From Cervus elaphus (Eukaryota > Chordata > Mammalia > Artiodactyla > Cervidae), in NCBI RefSeq assembly GCF_910594005.1, contig NC_057831.1, positions 43,792,001 through 43,856,000 of the forward strand: a stretch of 64,000 nucleotides of DNA. Reading direction: 5' to 3'. A model generated the notes under the pieces. The model saw only the letters and a list, made by a program, of their open reading frames with translations, did no database searches and was not told the DNA's origin. Shown piece by piece: positions 40,540-52,703 of this stretch. Numbering within the stretch: position 1 is the stretch's first letter; each line of letters opens with the position of its first letter. A program made the position numbers and the translations under genes.

Positions 40540-43495
40540 ATGGTAGGAAATTTGGTGGTGAGGTGGTGGAGCGGCATTAAAGCAGTGTGCATGCTTTTCT
40601 CCTCCTTAGAAGATGCTGGCTTCCTGAGAGAAAGAGGCACGCTTTCAATCTCAGAACACAAAGCAACACGAAATGAACAGATTCTGCTGCAGAAGATGAG
40701 CCTGTGTAGGAGCCAAATGCAGGTAGGCACTGAGCGAGCCCAGCGTGGTGGTGGCGGCGGCAAGGCAGAGCACTGGGGGAATCGCTCCAGCAATTGGAAA
40801 AATGTGTTTTAATTAGGTTGGTTGGCTGGTGGTTCCCAAAGCAATGGGCTCTGAGTGGAAGGCAGGGGGTGTGCAGGCACGTGCATGAGAGAGCTCAAGA
40901 TGGAGAGAGAGGAGAATGATTGATTGGAGAGAAGGGATGCAATCTGCTATAAACAGCCCATTAGGTTCCAAGCGGGTGACTCGAACCACAGAGAGCGAAC
41001 TCCTGCACTTTTGGATCTCAGGGGCCAGCAGCATCTTACTGTGGCTGCCAGTGAGAAGCCCTGCCCTAGAGAGATTGCCACGATGGTGCGGGGCGGGGGG
41101 TTGGGGGGTGGGTGAGGGCCATCACCCCCACACTTCCCTAACTGACTCTGCCTGTTTTTCAATGACTCAGAAGGCCAGTGAGTTGAGCGTCTCATAGTCC
41201 AAGGCTAATAATGATAATAAACCTGCAAGAACAAAATTGACTGTACAGAATAAAATTTTAAAAGTAAGACAGTTCTCTACAGTTCTCGGTCATTTCTGTC
41301 TCAGATTATGTTGGGGGAAGGTTGAACACAATTTTATTGAGAAATTGATTGTAATTGGCGCTCTGCATGCTCTCTGGCAGAGGACCCTGAAAACAGGTTC
41401 TCCTGACATGCCGATGTCACTTCTGCCACCAACACCCTCGCCAACAAGCCCAAATTAGGGGCCCCTCTCCCCACCACCTTTCTGGGAAGACATTGCTTTT
41501 GCAGCCCTTTCCTCCTGTTGATGAGATCTACGATACATTTGGGAAAGAAAACAAATGGATGAGTTCAGGGCAACTAGTGAAAAGTACAGCTGAGAAGACA
41601 AGGATAACACTGCAGGTGAGATTCTGTGCTAAGGACTGGGGATTTCTAGGATACAGTTGACCAGTTAGAAGAAGGAAAAATAATTCTGTATGTGTGGGGT
41701 CAGGGGCATGGTACTGAATGTGGTTTTTTTATTGTGTTTTACCAAAATACCCCAACAAAAGATCTTTTCCTAAGCTCTTTTCTATGTTTCTTTCAATCAA
41801 GCTGCACTGCTTTAAAACCAAAGAGAACATGCTGATGTTGAGCTATCTGAGAAGGAAAATCTGAATAAAATGCATAACGAGTTACCAGGAGCAAAAAATG
41901 TGCTTTTTAATGCAATGCTTTCCTGACCTTTCCAAGGGGAACAGCAGCTGGTTTCACCAGGCTCGTGGATTACACGACTCTCCTCAGAATTTATCCAACG
42001 TATGGATACAAATCCACTGAAAGTATCCTTTATTTAGGTGGAAATTGCAGTCTTGGAGGCTTAAGGCTCACCCACGTGTTACCTCGGGATGCACCGTCTC
42101 CATGGCAAGGCCAGGCGCACTGCTTTCAGACAGGAAGCAGCCAGCAGTTTTCAAACTTCATACTTGGCAATTCGTTTTACTGACAAGCACCCCAAGTCTC
42201 TCCCGAGGTGTTCTCTGGTGTGGGAGAGTGAAAAGGAAGGACAGCCCCAGGTGTTTCTCCTCTTCCAAGGGGCTAGCTGCATTCAACTCTGTACCCACGC
42301 TCATACCTCCCCAGCACCCCATCCAGGGCACAGCTATGGCTGCCACACATTCTTGACAGGGGTCACGTCCCTGAAAAGCACAACGGCATCTTCAAGACAA
42401 CTTCCAACACAGCATGTCAGCCAAATATCGCCAGGATGCCAACTGCCTTCACGATCTGGGTTCAGCATCCTCTTATCCTCCCTGGGGGGTCCCCAGCTTT
42501 TTTTCAACTCCTACTAACAGTGATCCCTTTTCTCCATGTTACTCCCAGCAGCCACCAAAAACTAGCATACCATGACCCTAAATGATCGCTTCTTCAGAGT
42601 CCACAATTCCAAAGCCCCATCTCTCATGACTCAATTGTAGGAGGAGTGAATTTGGGAGTCGCCTCCCTCACCTCCACCTCCATCACACACAAGCTCACCT
42701 TCAACCCTGCCTCGGGCACCCCGCACCAGAGAGAATTCAGCATCTACCTTCCAGAAAGGTAACTGTTCACCACAGAGCTGGTTGGTTTTTTTTTTTTCCA
42801 GACTCGAGCTTACCAGTAGCACTGGCTTTGAGTGCTGAAGATCCAAATTGAGAAAGACTGAACTTCATCTGACTAAAATCCAGGAAGTTAAAAACAAACA
42901 AACAAAACCATGATATGCTAGACAAGCACAGAAGTTGGAAGTATTTGCTGGTTCTGCATACTGCCACACAAGCAGACCTGGAAGACAGGCTTTCTTTCAT
43001 TTTGCAGGCAAACCACCACAGAGCACAGTTTCAGGAAATATATGCCATTAAAGAATATTACAAGCAGCTTACTGCAGTAACACCTATAATTTTTCATTCA
43101 TTTTAATATGCCTGTTTTTCACGTTTAGAATTTCTAGTAACTCTCCCTTATTATGTTCTCTCGGTTGATGTGCCTATATAATCGGATAAACATTTGTCTA
43201 ATACTGGGTTGTGCTATTTTTAAAAGTATTTTTGTGGAACAACAACAACAAAATCACTATAAAAACAAAAGCACCCAAGCACTGCATTTTAATATTTAAG
43301 TCTTTCTTAGGTTGAGGAAAAGTATTTTTTTTTAAAAAGGGAACGCTTTCAGATTGTCAACTGACCACAATGTCCTTGCCACTTGGACTTCTCAAGTCAA
43401 ATCCTTCTTTTTGCCAGGTGAGAGGAATAGGGCAGTGTTTCTTGAGGTCTTCTTTGGAAATTTTTATATAAATGTATAAAAATAATAGTAATGAG
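40540..43495. other. Repeat-poor unique sequence; conserved non-coding candidate at 40540-41430
   Basis: Nearly 3 kb without a repeat that I recognise, unusual for this window. It includes a small GC-rich patch with CpGs ('ggtggtggcggcggcaaggc', about 40746-40765), a G-run near 41090-41110, and homeodomain-like words ('gtgttttaattaggttgg', 'aattgattgtaattggcgct'). Frames of 103-142 codons near 42045-42517 lack domains and overlap in several frames. No exon is supported. Confidence 0.35.
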
Positions 43496-43499
43496 TAAT

Positions 43500-43657
43500 T
43501 TTAGTAAAAATAACATTTATGGAGTGATCATGACACGCCAGGGTTTTACATGAATTAACCCATCTAATCCTAACAAAAATCCTGTGAGATCCAAATAAAG
43601 TGTACCCTCATTTTAGAGATGAGGACATAAAGGCACCTGCCACACACTAAAGAGAGG
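43500..43657 (-). repeat. MIR relic
   Basis: 'ataacatttatggagtgatc', 'atgacacgccagggttttac', 'cccatctaatcctaacaaaa', 'cctcattttagagatgagga' follow reverse MIR. Confidence 0.75.
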
Positions 43658-44022
43658 GAGTTAGTCACTCAGTTGTGTCTGACTCTCTGTGACCGCATGG
43701 ACTATAGCCTGCCAGGCTCTTCTAGAGGGAGGTGGCTCTTGGTTGAATTTCTGTATGATGGTTGGCACATTCTACAGGCCTTTGAGCTACCTTTTTCTTC
43801 ATTTTTAAGACAAAGGTATTGATGCCATGAGAATAACCATGAAAGGTGCAGGGAGGAAAGTAATAATGTATGTAACATATTTAGCTCACGGAATTCTCCA
43901 GGCAAGAATACTGGAGTGGGTAGCCATTCCCTTCTCCAGGGGATCTTCGTGATCCAGGGAGAAAACCCAGGTCTCCTGCATTGCAGGCAGATTCTTTATC
44001 ATCTGAGCCACCAGGGAAGCCC
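43658..44022 (-). mobile_element. Bov-tA SINE split by a 169-bp inverted insertion
   Basis: Part one is 43658-43718 ('agttagtcactcagttgtgt' to 'gcctgccaggct') and part two 43888-44022 ('ggaattctccaggcaagaat' to 'gccaccagggaagcccc'). The two fit one minus-strand Bov-tA with about ten bases missing at the break. The intervening 43719-43887 is an inverted copy of 44041-44210. Confidence 0.9.
43719..43887. repeat. Inverted duplication, left arm
   Basis: This 169-bp segment is the reverse complement of 44041-44210 at roughly 88% identity by eye. Its ends are cttctagag (43719-43727) against ctctagaag (44202-44210), and ttagctc (43881-43887) against gagctaa (44041-44047). It lies inside the broken SINE. 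Confidence 0.9.
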
Positions 44023-44245
44023 CACCACATACCAAGCACAGAGCTAAATATGTTACATACATTATTACTTTCATCCCTGCACCTCTCATGGTTATCCTCA
44101 TGGCATCAACACCTTTGTCTTAAAAATTGAAAAAAAGGGTAGATCAAAGGCTTGTAGGATATACAAACCATCGTACAGGAATTAAACCAAGAGCCACCTC
44201 TCTCTAGAAGCCAAACTCTTAACCGCCATACTAATGTAGTGCCAA
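44020..44245 (-). repeat. MIR relic, source of the inverted copy
   Basis: 'ataccaagcacagagctaaa', 'tatgttacatacattattac', 'ccaaactcttaaccgccata' follow reverse MIR, with an eroded middle. Positions 44041-44210 form the right arm of the inverted duplication. Confidence 0.6.
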
Positions 44246-45760
44246 TAAACTGTCTCTACAAACTGACCCAGTTTTCACTGTTTTGGCCTTAAATGGGTAA
44301 GGACAGTTGGATTCATGAGGCTGAAGGAAAGCCACGCTGGCCAGGATCTGGGTTTTGTCTGGTGACTCAATTCCATGTTTGCAGACAACTCAAGCAGGCC
44401 GAACTGAGCAGGGGAAGCGCGGCCCAAGGGAAGGCTGGACAGGTGTCTTAAAACTGCAAAATGTTTATGGCCACCACCATCCCATCACTACTTCCTTGGC
44501 ACTCACATCAACCACCAGAGGAACATGAAGATCCTCTTTCTCTCCAAGCACCAAGGACTGTCCTCAACACAAGAAATATTTCCCTTTTTTCTAAGAAGAG
44601 TCAGGACTGGGAGAAAGATCATACATTGGGCCACGGGCAGGTGGCTCGACCAAGAGAAGATGGTCAAGGACATGACTCCCACAGGAAGACACAAACTGCC
44701 TCCTTTCTTTTGGTTTTATTTCAGCTCTAAGCCTGTCTTAGATGCCACTTGCGAACATCAATTTAGAGCAACCGTCCCAAGAGAAAGGCCACAGAGATCA
44801 GGATGCCCAAGAACTTGGATTCCAAGGGCTCGTAGCAAGTTGACTCAACTGCTTGAAGTCTCTTGCTCCATCCTGCCTTCACAGAGTACCAAGGCAGAGG
44901 CTGGAGAGACCAGAGTCTCAGTTATTAATTCATGTGGCACTTGAGTTTGCAATCTATATAATCGTTTCCAGGCACTTCATGGAAAGAAGTTCTCATGGCT
45001 CCAGCAGGTCTGCTCAAGGTTTTCTCATATGGAACCCTGGACCCTGCCAAGCACACCATGCCACAAAATATATCCTACCATCTCTTTACATGCCAGTAAT
45101 AAACAAAGCCCTGTGCAAACTCCACACTGAAGATCTAAGAAATAGAGAAATAGCATGACTTGGACCCAAGATAGCAATATCAATGCTCTTCCATAATGAT
45201 ACCGGGGATGCTCTCCAGGTGACAAGGATACTCTTCTTATGCCTGCAGGAGACTCTTGACACCTAAAATTCCACAGGACATGAGTAACATTCAACTAGAT
45301 CAAGTGTTTCAGAACAGCTTCTGTTTATCCATTAAATGAACCAGGTGGTCACCATTGAATTCTTAATAGATAAAATGTGCCAGACTCATCAAGACTAGTT
45401 TGGGAAGAATATAATCTGCAAGGAGAATTTCCCTGACATGAATCCCCTCTTCCTCTATGCTCCCACAGCACCATGGATCATTCATGGACCATTCTCTGGG
45501 GCAGCTTATCTCATAACCCCATAACTGTGCATGTGCATGTCTGCCTCTCCTATCCATCCTGAGGGTCACCATGGGCAGGGCAGAAGCTCCATCCTCCATA
45601 GCTCTGTATCCCTGGGGCCACACAGTCCAGGGCCCATCGCCAGAGCTTCACAAGTGGTTAGCAAATGCTTAGTGAAGCACCAGCCCAGCCGCTCTTTTGT
45701 TTTCAGACACTAAGTGCTGGGAAATAAAATTTCAGCATCACCTCCTGGTATCAGCCCAAA
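44246..45760. other. Unique sequence, no gene seen; weak L2 near 45550-45680
   Basis: 'gggcagggcagaagctccat' followed by 'ctctgtatccctggggccac' and 'gcaaatgcttagtgaag' is a weak L2 3' pattern. The 139-codon frame at 44525-44944 overlaps others and has no domain. Confidence 0.35.
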
Positions 45761-45761
45761 T

Positions 45762-45980
45762 GGGCTTCCTTGGTGGCTTATGATTAATAAAGAATCCACC
45801 TGCAAGGCAGGAGACGTGGGTTCAACCCCTGGGTTGGGAAGATCCCCTAGAGGAAGGCATAGAAACCCCCTCCAGTATTCTCACCTGGAGAATCCCCATG
45901 GACAGAGGACCCTGGCAGGCTATCGTCCACGATGTTGCAAAGAGTCAAACACAACTGAAGTGACTGAACACATATGCACC
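45762..45980 (+). mobile_element. Bov-tA SINE
   Basis: A plus copy: 'gggcttccttggtggcttat', 'gggttcaacccctgggttgg', 'ccagtattctcacctggaga', tail 'gtcaaacacaactgaagtga'. Confidence 0.95.
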
Positions 45981-46645
45981 AACCCAGATAGTCAGACATG
46001 TACATTCAAAATGGATGCCTCACCTATAAAGGTTTTTCAGCCCTTTTTTTAAAATCCATGTATTTTATTTTCAGATATAGAAGTTCTCCCATATACAAAG
46101 AAAAATCTAGAATGACCCTTTAGTTCTCGTGAACAATTTCAAATAAGAAAATATACCCATAGTTTTAGAATTCTGGGCCTTATAATCAATGGTCTACTCT
46201 CTCTGGAATGTTCGAGACCCTTTCACTTTGGATTATATTCTCCTCTCAGCCACCATCTTTTCAAATTGAGAGAGAGATTTTGTTGCCTTTCTGAGAGAGG
46301 GTCCCTTTTCCTTCACCATCCTAGATGCCCTTCTCCCATGCGGGCCCTTTTCATACTTTCTGAAAGTTCTGTAACTGAAACTGTCCACTACTCTCCAATC
46401 ACAGATTCTGAGCTGGCAGATAGAATTGCCAAAGCTGGCCGAGAAGTGAAAAACCAAACAAGCCATGAGAGTCAAACTCCTCAAGCCTGACTAGAGGGAA
46501 TCCAAAGTCAGTGAGAGGAGACGGGACTGCCTGTCCTGACTCCCTCCAGCTGGTTCAGGGCACACCGTGCTTTCTTTGGTTTAAACAAAACCCATACTCC
46601 CATTCTGCCAAGGGCTCCGAAGACTTTTCTGGGACCCGGCCCAGG
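45981..46645. other. Unique sequence; short coding-like segment near 46378-46490
   Basis: The end of a 74-codon plus-strand frame reads DSELADRIAKAGREVKNQ near its C-terminus, just after 'ctccaatcacag', which would serve as a splice acceptor. I know no family for it, and without a conserved partner exon it stays a candidate only. Confidence 0.2.
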
Positions 46646-46649
46646 GCAT

Positions 46650-46815
46650 GGCCCCACTGCTCAGGAGTTAGGGAGTGACTTCTGCCAAGTCACTTAACTG
46701 CCCAATCTCAAGTTCATCATCTGTAAAATTGGGATAATATTTCTTCACCGACATCCCAGATTCCTAGCGATAAATACTAATGTCCGTAGAGGGCTTTGAG
46801 ATCCCGGGGTGAAGG
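46650..46815 (+). repeat. MIR relic
   Basis: 'tgccaagtcacttaactgcc', 'tcatcatctgtaaaattggg', 'ataatatttcttcaccgaca', 'agagggctttgagatcccgg' follow MIR. Confidence 0.6.
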
Positions 46816-46819
46816 ATGC

Positions 46820-47950
46820 AGCAGAGTGTTATTTTTATGATGTTGCAGCTTCCATAAAGCATCAAATTCAATGAGAAAGAGGAGAGAGGGGGCACTGGGC
46901 TGGAACCAAGACTAAAGTAGGCAGATGCTGGTGGAGCTTCCCCGCCTGCTAACACATCTGACAATCACCTGCAAGTCTGCTGTAAGTCCAGGCCCCAGGC
47001 CCTCATTTTTACTGGTGACCTCGTTCACTGCTTCCCCAGCCCTACCCCATTACAAGCGTTGGGATCCCTATTTAGAATCAAATTAATATGGAACTTCATA
47101 ATGCTGATATGGATCTGTGTACTCCAAACAGGGAGCCTGCCTGGCAGTCTGCTGGCATCAACGTGCTCCTCAGCAGGGAATCTGTGTTCAAGGCTCTGGA
47201 GAGGGCCAGACTTCCGGAGCTGGCCAGGCACCCACACCACAACTGCCCAAGCGGCTCCTCCTCACCCTCCTTCCACTCCCAGCAAGAAAGAGTAAAGACT
47301 GCTATGCACAGACCTCTGTGACCAGAAAAGAAGCTGGTTTTATTCTGGGATAAAGGTGTAGCAGAGGAATCCATCAGGACAAAGAAGTGGGAAGATAATT
47401 CAGTGGTCGTAGGAAAGGAGGGGAGCGGGCTGTTACAATGTGAAGTTCTGGCTCCATAACAGGTCAGTGATTATTCAGTCTTGATGTGTCTGGATGGTCT
47501 TTGGAGACTTGACTGAGGGAAAAGGACCAGGGGGCCTGCTGAGGTATAGGGATCAGGGGCAGTGAGTCTATGCGTAGTTTCAATAGTTTCACTGCATGGG
47601 ATGTGGACCACAGGCTGAGGGGAAGAATTCAGAAGCGAGAAAGGGTGTAACTCTTCCCTCATCCCCCTGACTTGGACAGGAAAATCAGAGCTGTCTCAAG
47701 ACTTGGCAAACCAGGACCATCAGATCTGGTTAGAGCTGTCAGCGAGCAGAGGGCAGAAGCCAGGATTTGGAGATGATGCCATAGAACTAGACTGCCCAAA
47801 AATGTAACCCAAAGCCCACTGAAGATGCGCATACACATATAAACAAAGCAGCTGCCCTCCCTTTCATGCCCCTCATCCTCTTATAACAACTCTTCTTCAA
47901 AATTCCCTTCACACTTTCCTTCTTGCAGATTTCATCTACATAAAACCCTG
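46820..47950. other. Unique sequence, no gene seen
   Basis: Overlapping 70-92-codon frames in all directions near 47025-47374 reflect a locally GC-rich stretch, not a gene. No repeat is recognised. Confidence 0.4.
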
Positions 47951-47954
47951 TCCT

Positions 47955-48500
47955 AGATGAATGGATAAAGTTGTGCCACATATACACATATACACACACA
48001 TACACAATGGAATACTACTCAGCCATAAAAATGAACACATTTAAATCAGTTTTAATGAGGTGGATGAGCCTAGAGTCTATTATACAGAGTGAAGTAAGTC
48101 TGAAGGAGAAAAATAAATATCATATACTAATGCATATATACGGACTCTAGAAAGATGGCATTGATGAACCTATTTTCAGAGTAGCAATGGAAATGCAGAC
48201 AATGAGAACAGGCTTGTGGACACAATGAGGGAAAGAGAGGGAGGGATGGATTGAAAAAGTAACGTCAAAACATACACATTACCATATGTAAAATAGATAG
48301 CCAGTAGGAACTTGCTGTGTGGCAAAGGGAGTTCAAACCCAGTTTGAGAACCTAGAGAAGGGGGATGGGGTGGGAGGGAGGTTCAGGAGGGAAGGGACAT
48401 ACATATACCTATGGCTGATTCAGGTTGATGTATGGCAGAAACCAGCACAATATTATAAAGCAATTATCCTTCAATTAAAAGCAAACAAACAACAACAAAA
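47955..48500 (+). mobile_element. Ruminant L1 3' UTR fragment
   Basis: 'gatgaatggataaagttgtg', 'aatggaatactactcagcca', 'gagtgaagtaagtctgaagg', 'gtaggaacttgctgtgtggc', 'gattcaggttgatgtatggc', 'caattatccttcaattaaaa'. It ends in a mixed A/C tail. Confidence 0.9.
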
Positions 48501-49214
48501 ACCCTGTCCTTTCTGGATTTTTTTAAAGTACTGACATGTACTTCTTGCTAACTTTGAAATGACTGCTCATTCTGCCTTTACCTTTCATAACCGCCCCTCA
48601 TAGGTCTCATATATAATCCAGTTTAGTGGGTATTGGGGTTCAAAAATATACAGAAAAATAAAGATCACTCTAGAAAGAGAAAGTTTGGAGAACTTCATCC
48701 TAGCACATCATTAAGCAAGCTGTGTATCTAGCCCTTTAAAGAATGGATTCAGGAACACCTTGCAACCTGTTAAGAAGGAATGGTTATTCCTCACTTGTCT
48801 TGTTTCCATGGGGGAAGGTGCCATTTAAAGACTATTGGCCTCCCTCCACACCATACCTCTCTCCTTCCCAAGGCAGGAGAAGGGACTTACTTGATTGGCA
48901 AATTTGGAAGAAGAAACTCCACCAGGTTAGTTCAGTCCCTTTGGGGTCTTCTCACAAGGTCCTGCCCATTTGCATCTTCTCCCTGAGGGAAGACTCTTCC
49001 TCTTCCAGCATCTGGGTGGTCAGTTTAATTCAGGTGTGCAGACTTTAGAAAGACCCTTCCCCACAGAGCGAAGGCATGTACTATGCTCCAGGACAAATGA
49101 CCTACCTGTACCTACCTAACTCAGTGGAGAAGTGATCCTCCCAAGCCCCAATGCAGCCTAACTTCTCTGTTTTTCCATTCCGTCAGTGTGGCTAAGAAAA
49201 TGGATGCATTCACG
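48501..49214. other. Unique sequence, no gene seen
   Basis: No exon or repeat is recognised. Confidence 0.35.
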
Positions 49215-50080
49215 AAAAGATGCTCATCACCACTAATTATTACAGAAATGAAAATAAAACTACAATGAGTTACCACCTCACACCAGTCAGAATGGCCATT
49301 ATTAAAAAGTCTACAAGAACTAAATGCTAAAGAGTGTGTGCTGACAAGGGAAGCCTCATACACTGTTGGTGGGAATGTAAATTGGTGCAACCACTATGGA
49401 AAACAGTATGGAAGTTCCTCAAAAGCTAAAAATAGAGTTGCCGTATGATCCAGCAATCACTCCTGGGCATATATCTGGTAAAACTACAATTCAAAAACAT
49501 AAATGCAACCCTGTATCCATATCAGCACTATTTATGACAACCAAAACAAGTAAATAACCTAAAATGTCCAATAGACAGAGGAATGGACAAAAAAGATGTA
49601 TTACACAGTGTATAATAAATATGTTGGAATACTACTCAGCTGTAAAAAAAAAAAAGAATGAAATAATGCCATTTGCAGCAATATGAATGGACCTAGAGAT
49701 TATCATACCAAGTGAAATAAGTCAGAAAGAGAAATATAGATGATATCACTTATATGTGGAGTCTAAAATATGGCACAAATGAACTTATTAATGAAACAGG
49801 CTCACAGACATACAGAAGATACCCATGGTTGCCAAGACGGAAGGGTGGGGAGGGATGGATTGGGAGTTTGAAATTAGCAGATGCAAACTATTATATATAG
49901 AATGGATAAAGAGCAAGGTCCTACTCTATAGCACAGAGAACTATATTCAATATTCTATAATAAACTGTAATGAAAACAAATATATATATATATGTACAAC
50001 TGAATCACTTTGCTGTATTGCAGACATTAATATAACATTGCAAATCAACTATATTTAAACAAAATTTTTTAAAAAAGGAA
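49215..50080 (+). mobile_element. Artiodactyl L1 3' end
   Basis: It starts in the extreme 3' part of the element: 'acgaaaagatgctcatcacc', 'accacctcacaccagtcaga', 'cactgttggtgggaatgtaa', 'tggaatactactcagctgta', 'aagtgaaataagtcagaaag', 'cactttgctgtattgcagac'. A short (TA)n lies at 49980-49993. It ends with an A-rich tail near 50080. Confidence 0.9.
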
Positions 50081-52430
50081 AGAAAAGGGGTACATTTAAC
50101 AGAATCCATCTCTTGCTTCTGTTGAACTGCTTGTAGGCCATTTCAGAGCTAGTTGGTCCCTGTAGAGAACCCCACCCCCACTCCCCACCACACACACCAC
50201 CCACCCCACCCGCACTCCCACTAACGTCTAAGAGTTACAGCCTCCGTGGGTTTTACCTCCCTGACCCCCGGAAAACAAGCCATGAGGTCTGAGCAAATCA
50301 GTTCCCTAGGTTACAGGCAAGGACATTGAGACCCAAGGACATTTTGAAGCCAGTGAGAGAAAAAGACAAAAGCCAGCATCCACCTTAGTGTCCATTCACA
50401 CATCTGTTGATTCATCACACAGTTACTGAGAAACCACTGCGCTCTCTGCACGACCCAGGCTGGTGGGAATGACTGCCCTTCACCCCTCCTCAGAAGCTCT
50501 TGGGGGAACATGCCTGTGGGAATTCGATTCCTACCAACCCTGGGAATCAGAAATCTGATTTCCTGTGCAAAAGGGTTTCGGCCTCCGGTTTCCATAAAAT
50601 CTCAAGCTACCACTAAACCTCTCTGTCTTGGCCTCTGCTCACCCCTTCCTCTCAGGGGTCCTCCCTCAGACTCATAACCAACAGAGCCACGTGGCTGGGG
50701 GAGGGTGATGGCTGAAGCTGAGCCCTGAGCTCAGGACAAGCCAGGAGGAAGGATATCTGGAAAACAAGCCAAGAGAAAATCACCTTCCACAAACTCTTGC
50801 TCAGTGACTAAAGTTTTATCTTTCTGTGGTGGTGGTGATGGTGATTGTTCTTTTGCAAAAAAAATAGAATATTTAAAAATGTATTTCAGCTGAAAGAGAG
50901 TTTTAAAAGTAGAATTATGACCATCTAAAAAGGAGCTGACACAAATCTCTATTAGCATAATGGCACCACAATGCTATCAAAATCCTGTTCACGCAGCCCT
51001 CTGTCCATCTCTGAACACCAGATAAATGGAACAAGAATATTATTCAGGGGTCTGTTCCTCCATCAGGCAGAGGACAGTTTGTATGCAGGGAGCACCCATT
51101 AGTGTTAATGGGAGATACAGATGTAAATCCCCAGGCTCTGGTAGGGAAATGCTCCCCTGGGATTTTCCACCAGGAACTCATCCACTGTGATAGGTACGAG
51201 GGAACCAGAAAGTCCTTCTCGTTAGTCCAGTCCCACTCTCAGGGTGATTTGCAACCTCGGCCCAAGCATGAGAGTCTGAACCAGTTTTTCTTTGCCATGA
51301 CATCCACAGCCTCCCCTGTGTTTCTGCCTTTAGATACTGTGCCACCAAAGCCTAGTCTGAGATAAATGCCATTTTAATTTGCTTTAGGCGGTGAAGGCCA
51401 ATACACATTTCAGTGGAGAAAGTTATGTGTTTTAATTGCTTTATGAAGACATAGCATATGCCCTGACACAGTTAAATGATTAACAGATTACTTCAAATGC
51501 CTTTGGCATAGAATATCTATACGTTCATTAGCCAGAACCATTTGTCTTCTTGATAAAACTAAAATTACTTATACAGCAGGTTTACTTTCCATGATTAATA
51601 AATGATAAAAATCTAAATTATCCATCTGAAATGTCTCTTTTTGGCCATTAATCTCACATTTATCAGCTTCTATAATACATATTAGTAATACAAAAATTCA
51701 ATTTTCCAAGTATTTTAATTTACTAAGAAAAACAAAACACATTCAATGCAAAGAAGGACCTCAATGACTGGGAAATTTCAGAGTGATTCTGAAATAGGGG
51801 GTGAAAAAACAGAATTAGCTTTAAATATGCTTTACGAAAACAGATAAACAAAATCTGGGGTACACACAGGCCTCAAAATATTCCCCAAGCAATCTCTTGC
51901 AAGCCATCAGGATGAATGGAGACTTTAGTATCCTCCTGTCTGTGTTCAAAAAGGACAGAATGAAGAGCACGTCCAAAAACAGAACAGGGCACGGAGCAAT
52001 CTAGAATTCACTAAAGGTCAAAATGTAAGCATTGCACACGTCTGAGAAAGCGAGCTTCCAGAACAGGTTTAGCTCGAGGGAAAGCCTTGGGAATTAGATC
52101 CTTCTGTCAGCTTTTTTAAATGTTTAAGACCGTCTGTCCTCCAATTAAAGTGATCAAGGGAGTCCAGGATGGTTTGTTAGCGACTCTGCTCGGGAGAACA
52201 CTCATTAAGCGGCCTGAGGCTGACTCTGGACCTCTGTCTTGGGCACTCGCTTGTGCTGTGTCATCGGCTGATTTCTCTGAATTCCAACTGCCAGGGTGAA
52301 GGCGGAGGCTGAGCTGCACCGCCCCCACTGCCAGCGAAGGAGGAGAGAGACATCTGCTACCATCCTGAGTCACCTATCACACCTGGGTGACTCACTCTCT
52401 GAGGGGCCAGAACAGAAGGGCTCCTGAAAG
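50081..52430. other. Unique sequence; conserved non-coding candidate at 51360-51760
   Basis: A C/A-rich tract lies at 50168-50222. From 51360 the sequence becomes AT-rich with many homeodomain cores ('ttaaatgattaacagattac', 'ccatgattaataaatgataa', 'ggccattaatctcacattta') and no repeat, a texture seen in conserved enhancers. No exon is supported. Confidence 0.35.
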
Positions 52431-52433
52431 GAC

Positions 52434-52492
52434 GTGTGTGTGTGTCTGTGTGGGTGTGGTGTGGTGTGTGTGAGAGAGAGTGAGTGTGCACT
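52434..52492. repeat. (TG)n/(GA)n microsatellite
   Basis: Imperfect TG-rich run: gtgtgtgtgtgtctgtgtgg, tggtgtggtgtgtgtg, then gagagagag. Confidence 0.9.
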
Positions 52493-52509
52493 CACCTGTG
52501 TTCACAGAC

Positions 52510-52585
52510 AAGCCTGGGCCCTCCTGGGGGTCTGACACTCTGCTAGGCACAGTGCTTGCAGAGTTGAGGAATAAACCTCTGTCTC
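52510..52585 (-). repeat. Possible L2 tip
   Basis: 'acactctgctaggcacagtg' and 'cttgcagagttgaggaataa' resemble the reverse L2 end. Confidence 0.35.
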
Positions 52586-52703
52586 ACCACTTAGGAAGCC
52601 ACGGTTGAATGAGGTGAAAGACTAATAAAGAGGGATCTCACTACCATTTGCAGCAACATGGCTAAACCTAGAGATCATCACACTAAATGAAGTAAGTCAG
52701 ACA

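Noticed and set aside
40740..41110. CpG island or promoter
   Set aside because: The CpG cluster is too small and the stretch is not GC-rich over 200 bp; no first exon follows.
42045..42517. Frames of 103 and 142 codons
   Set aside because: They overlap in different frames in a mildly GC-rich stretch, with no domain, no splice logic and no start context.
44525..44944. 139-codon frame
   Set aside because: It overlaps two other frames on both strands and shows no domain or codon signal.
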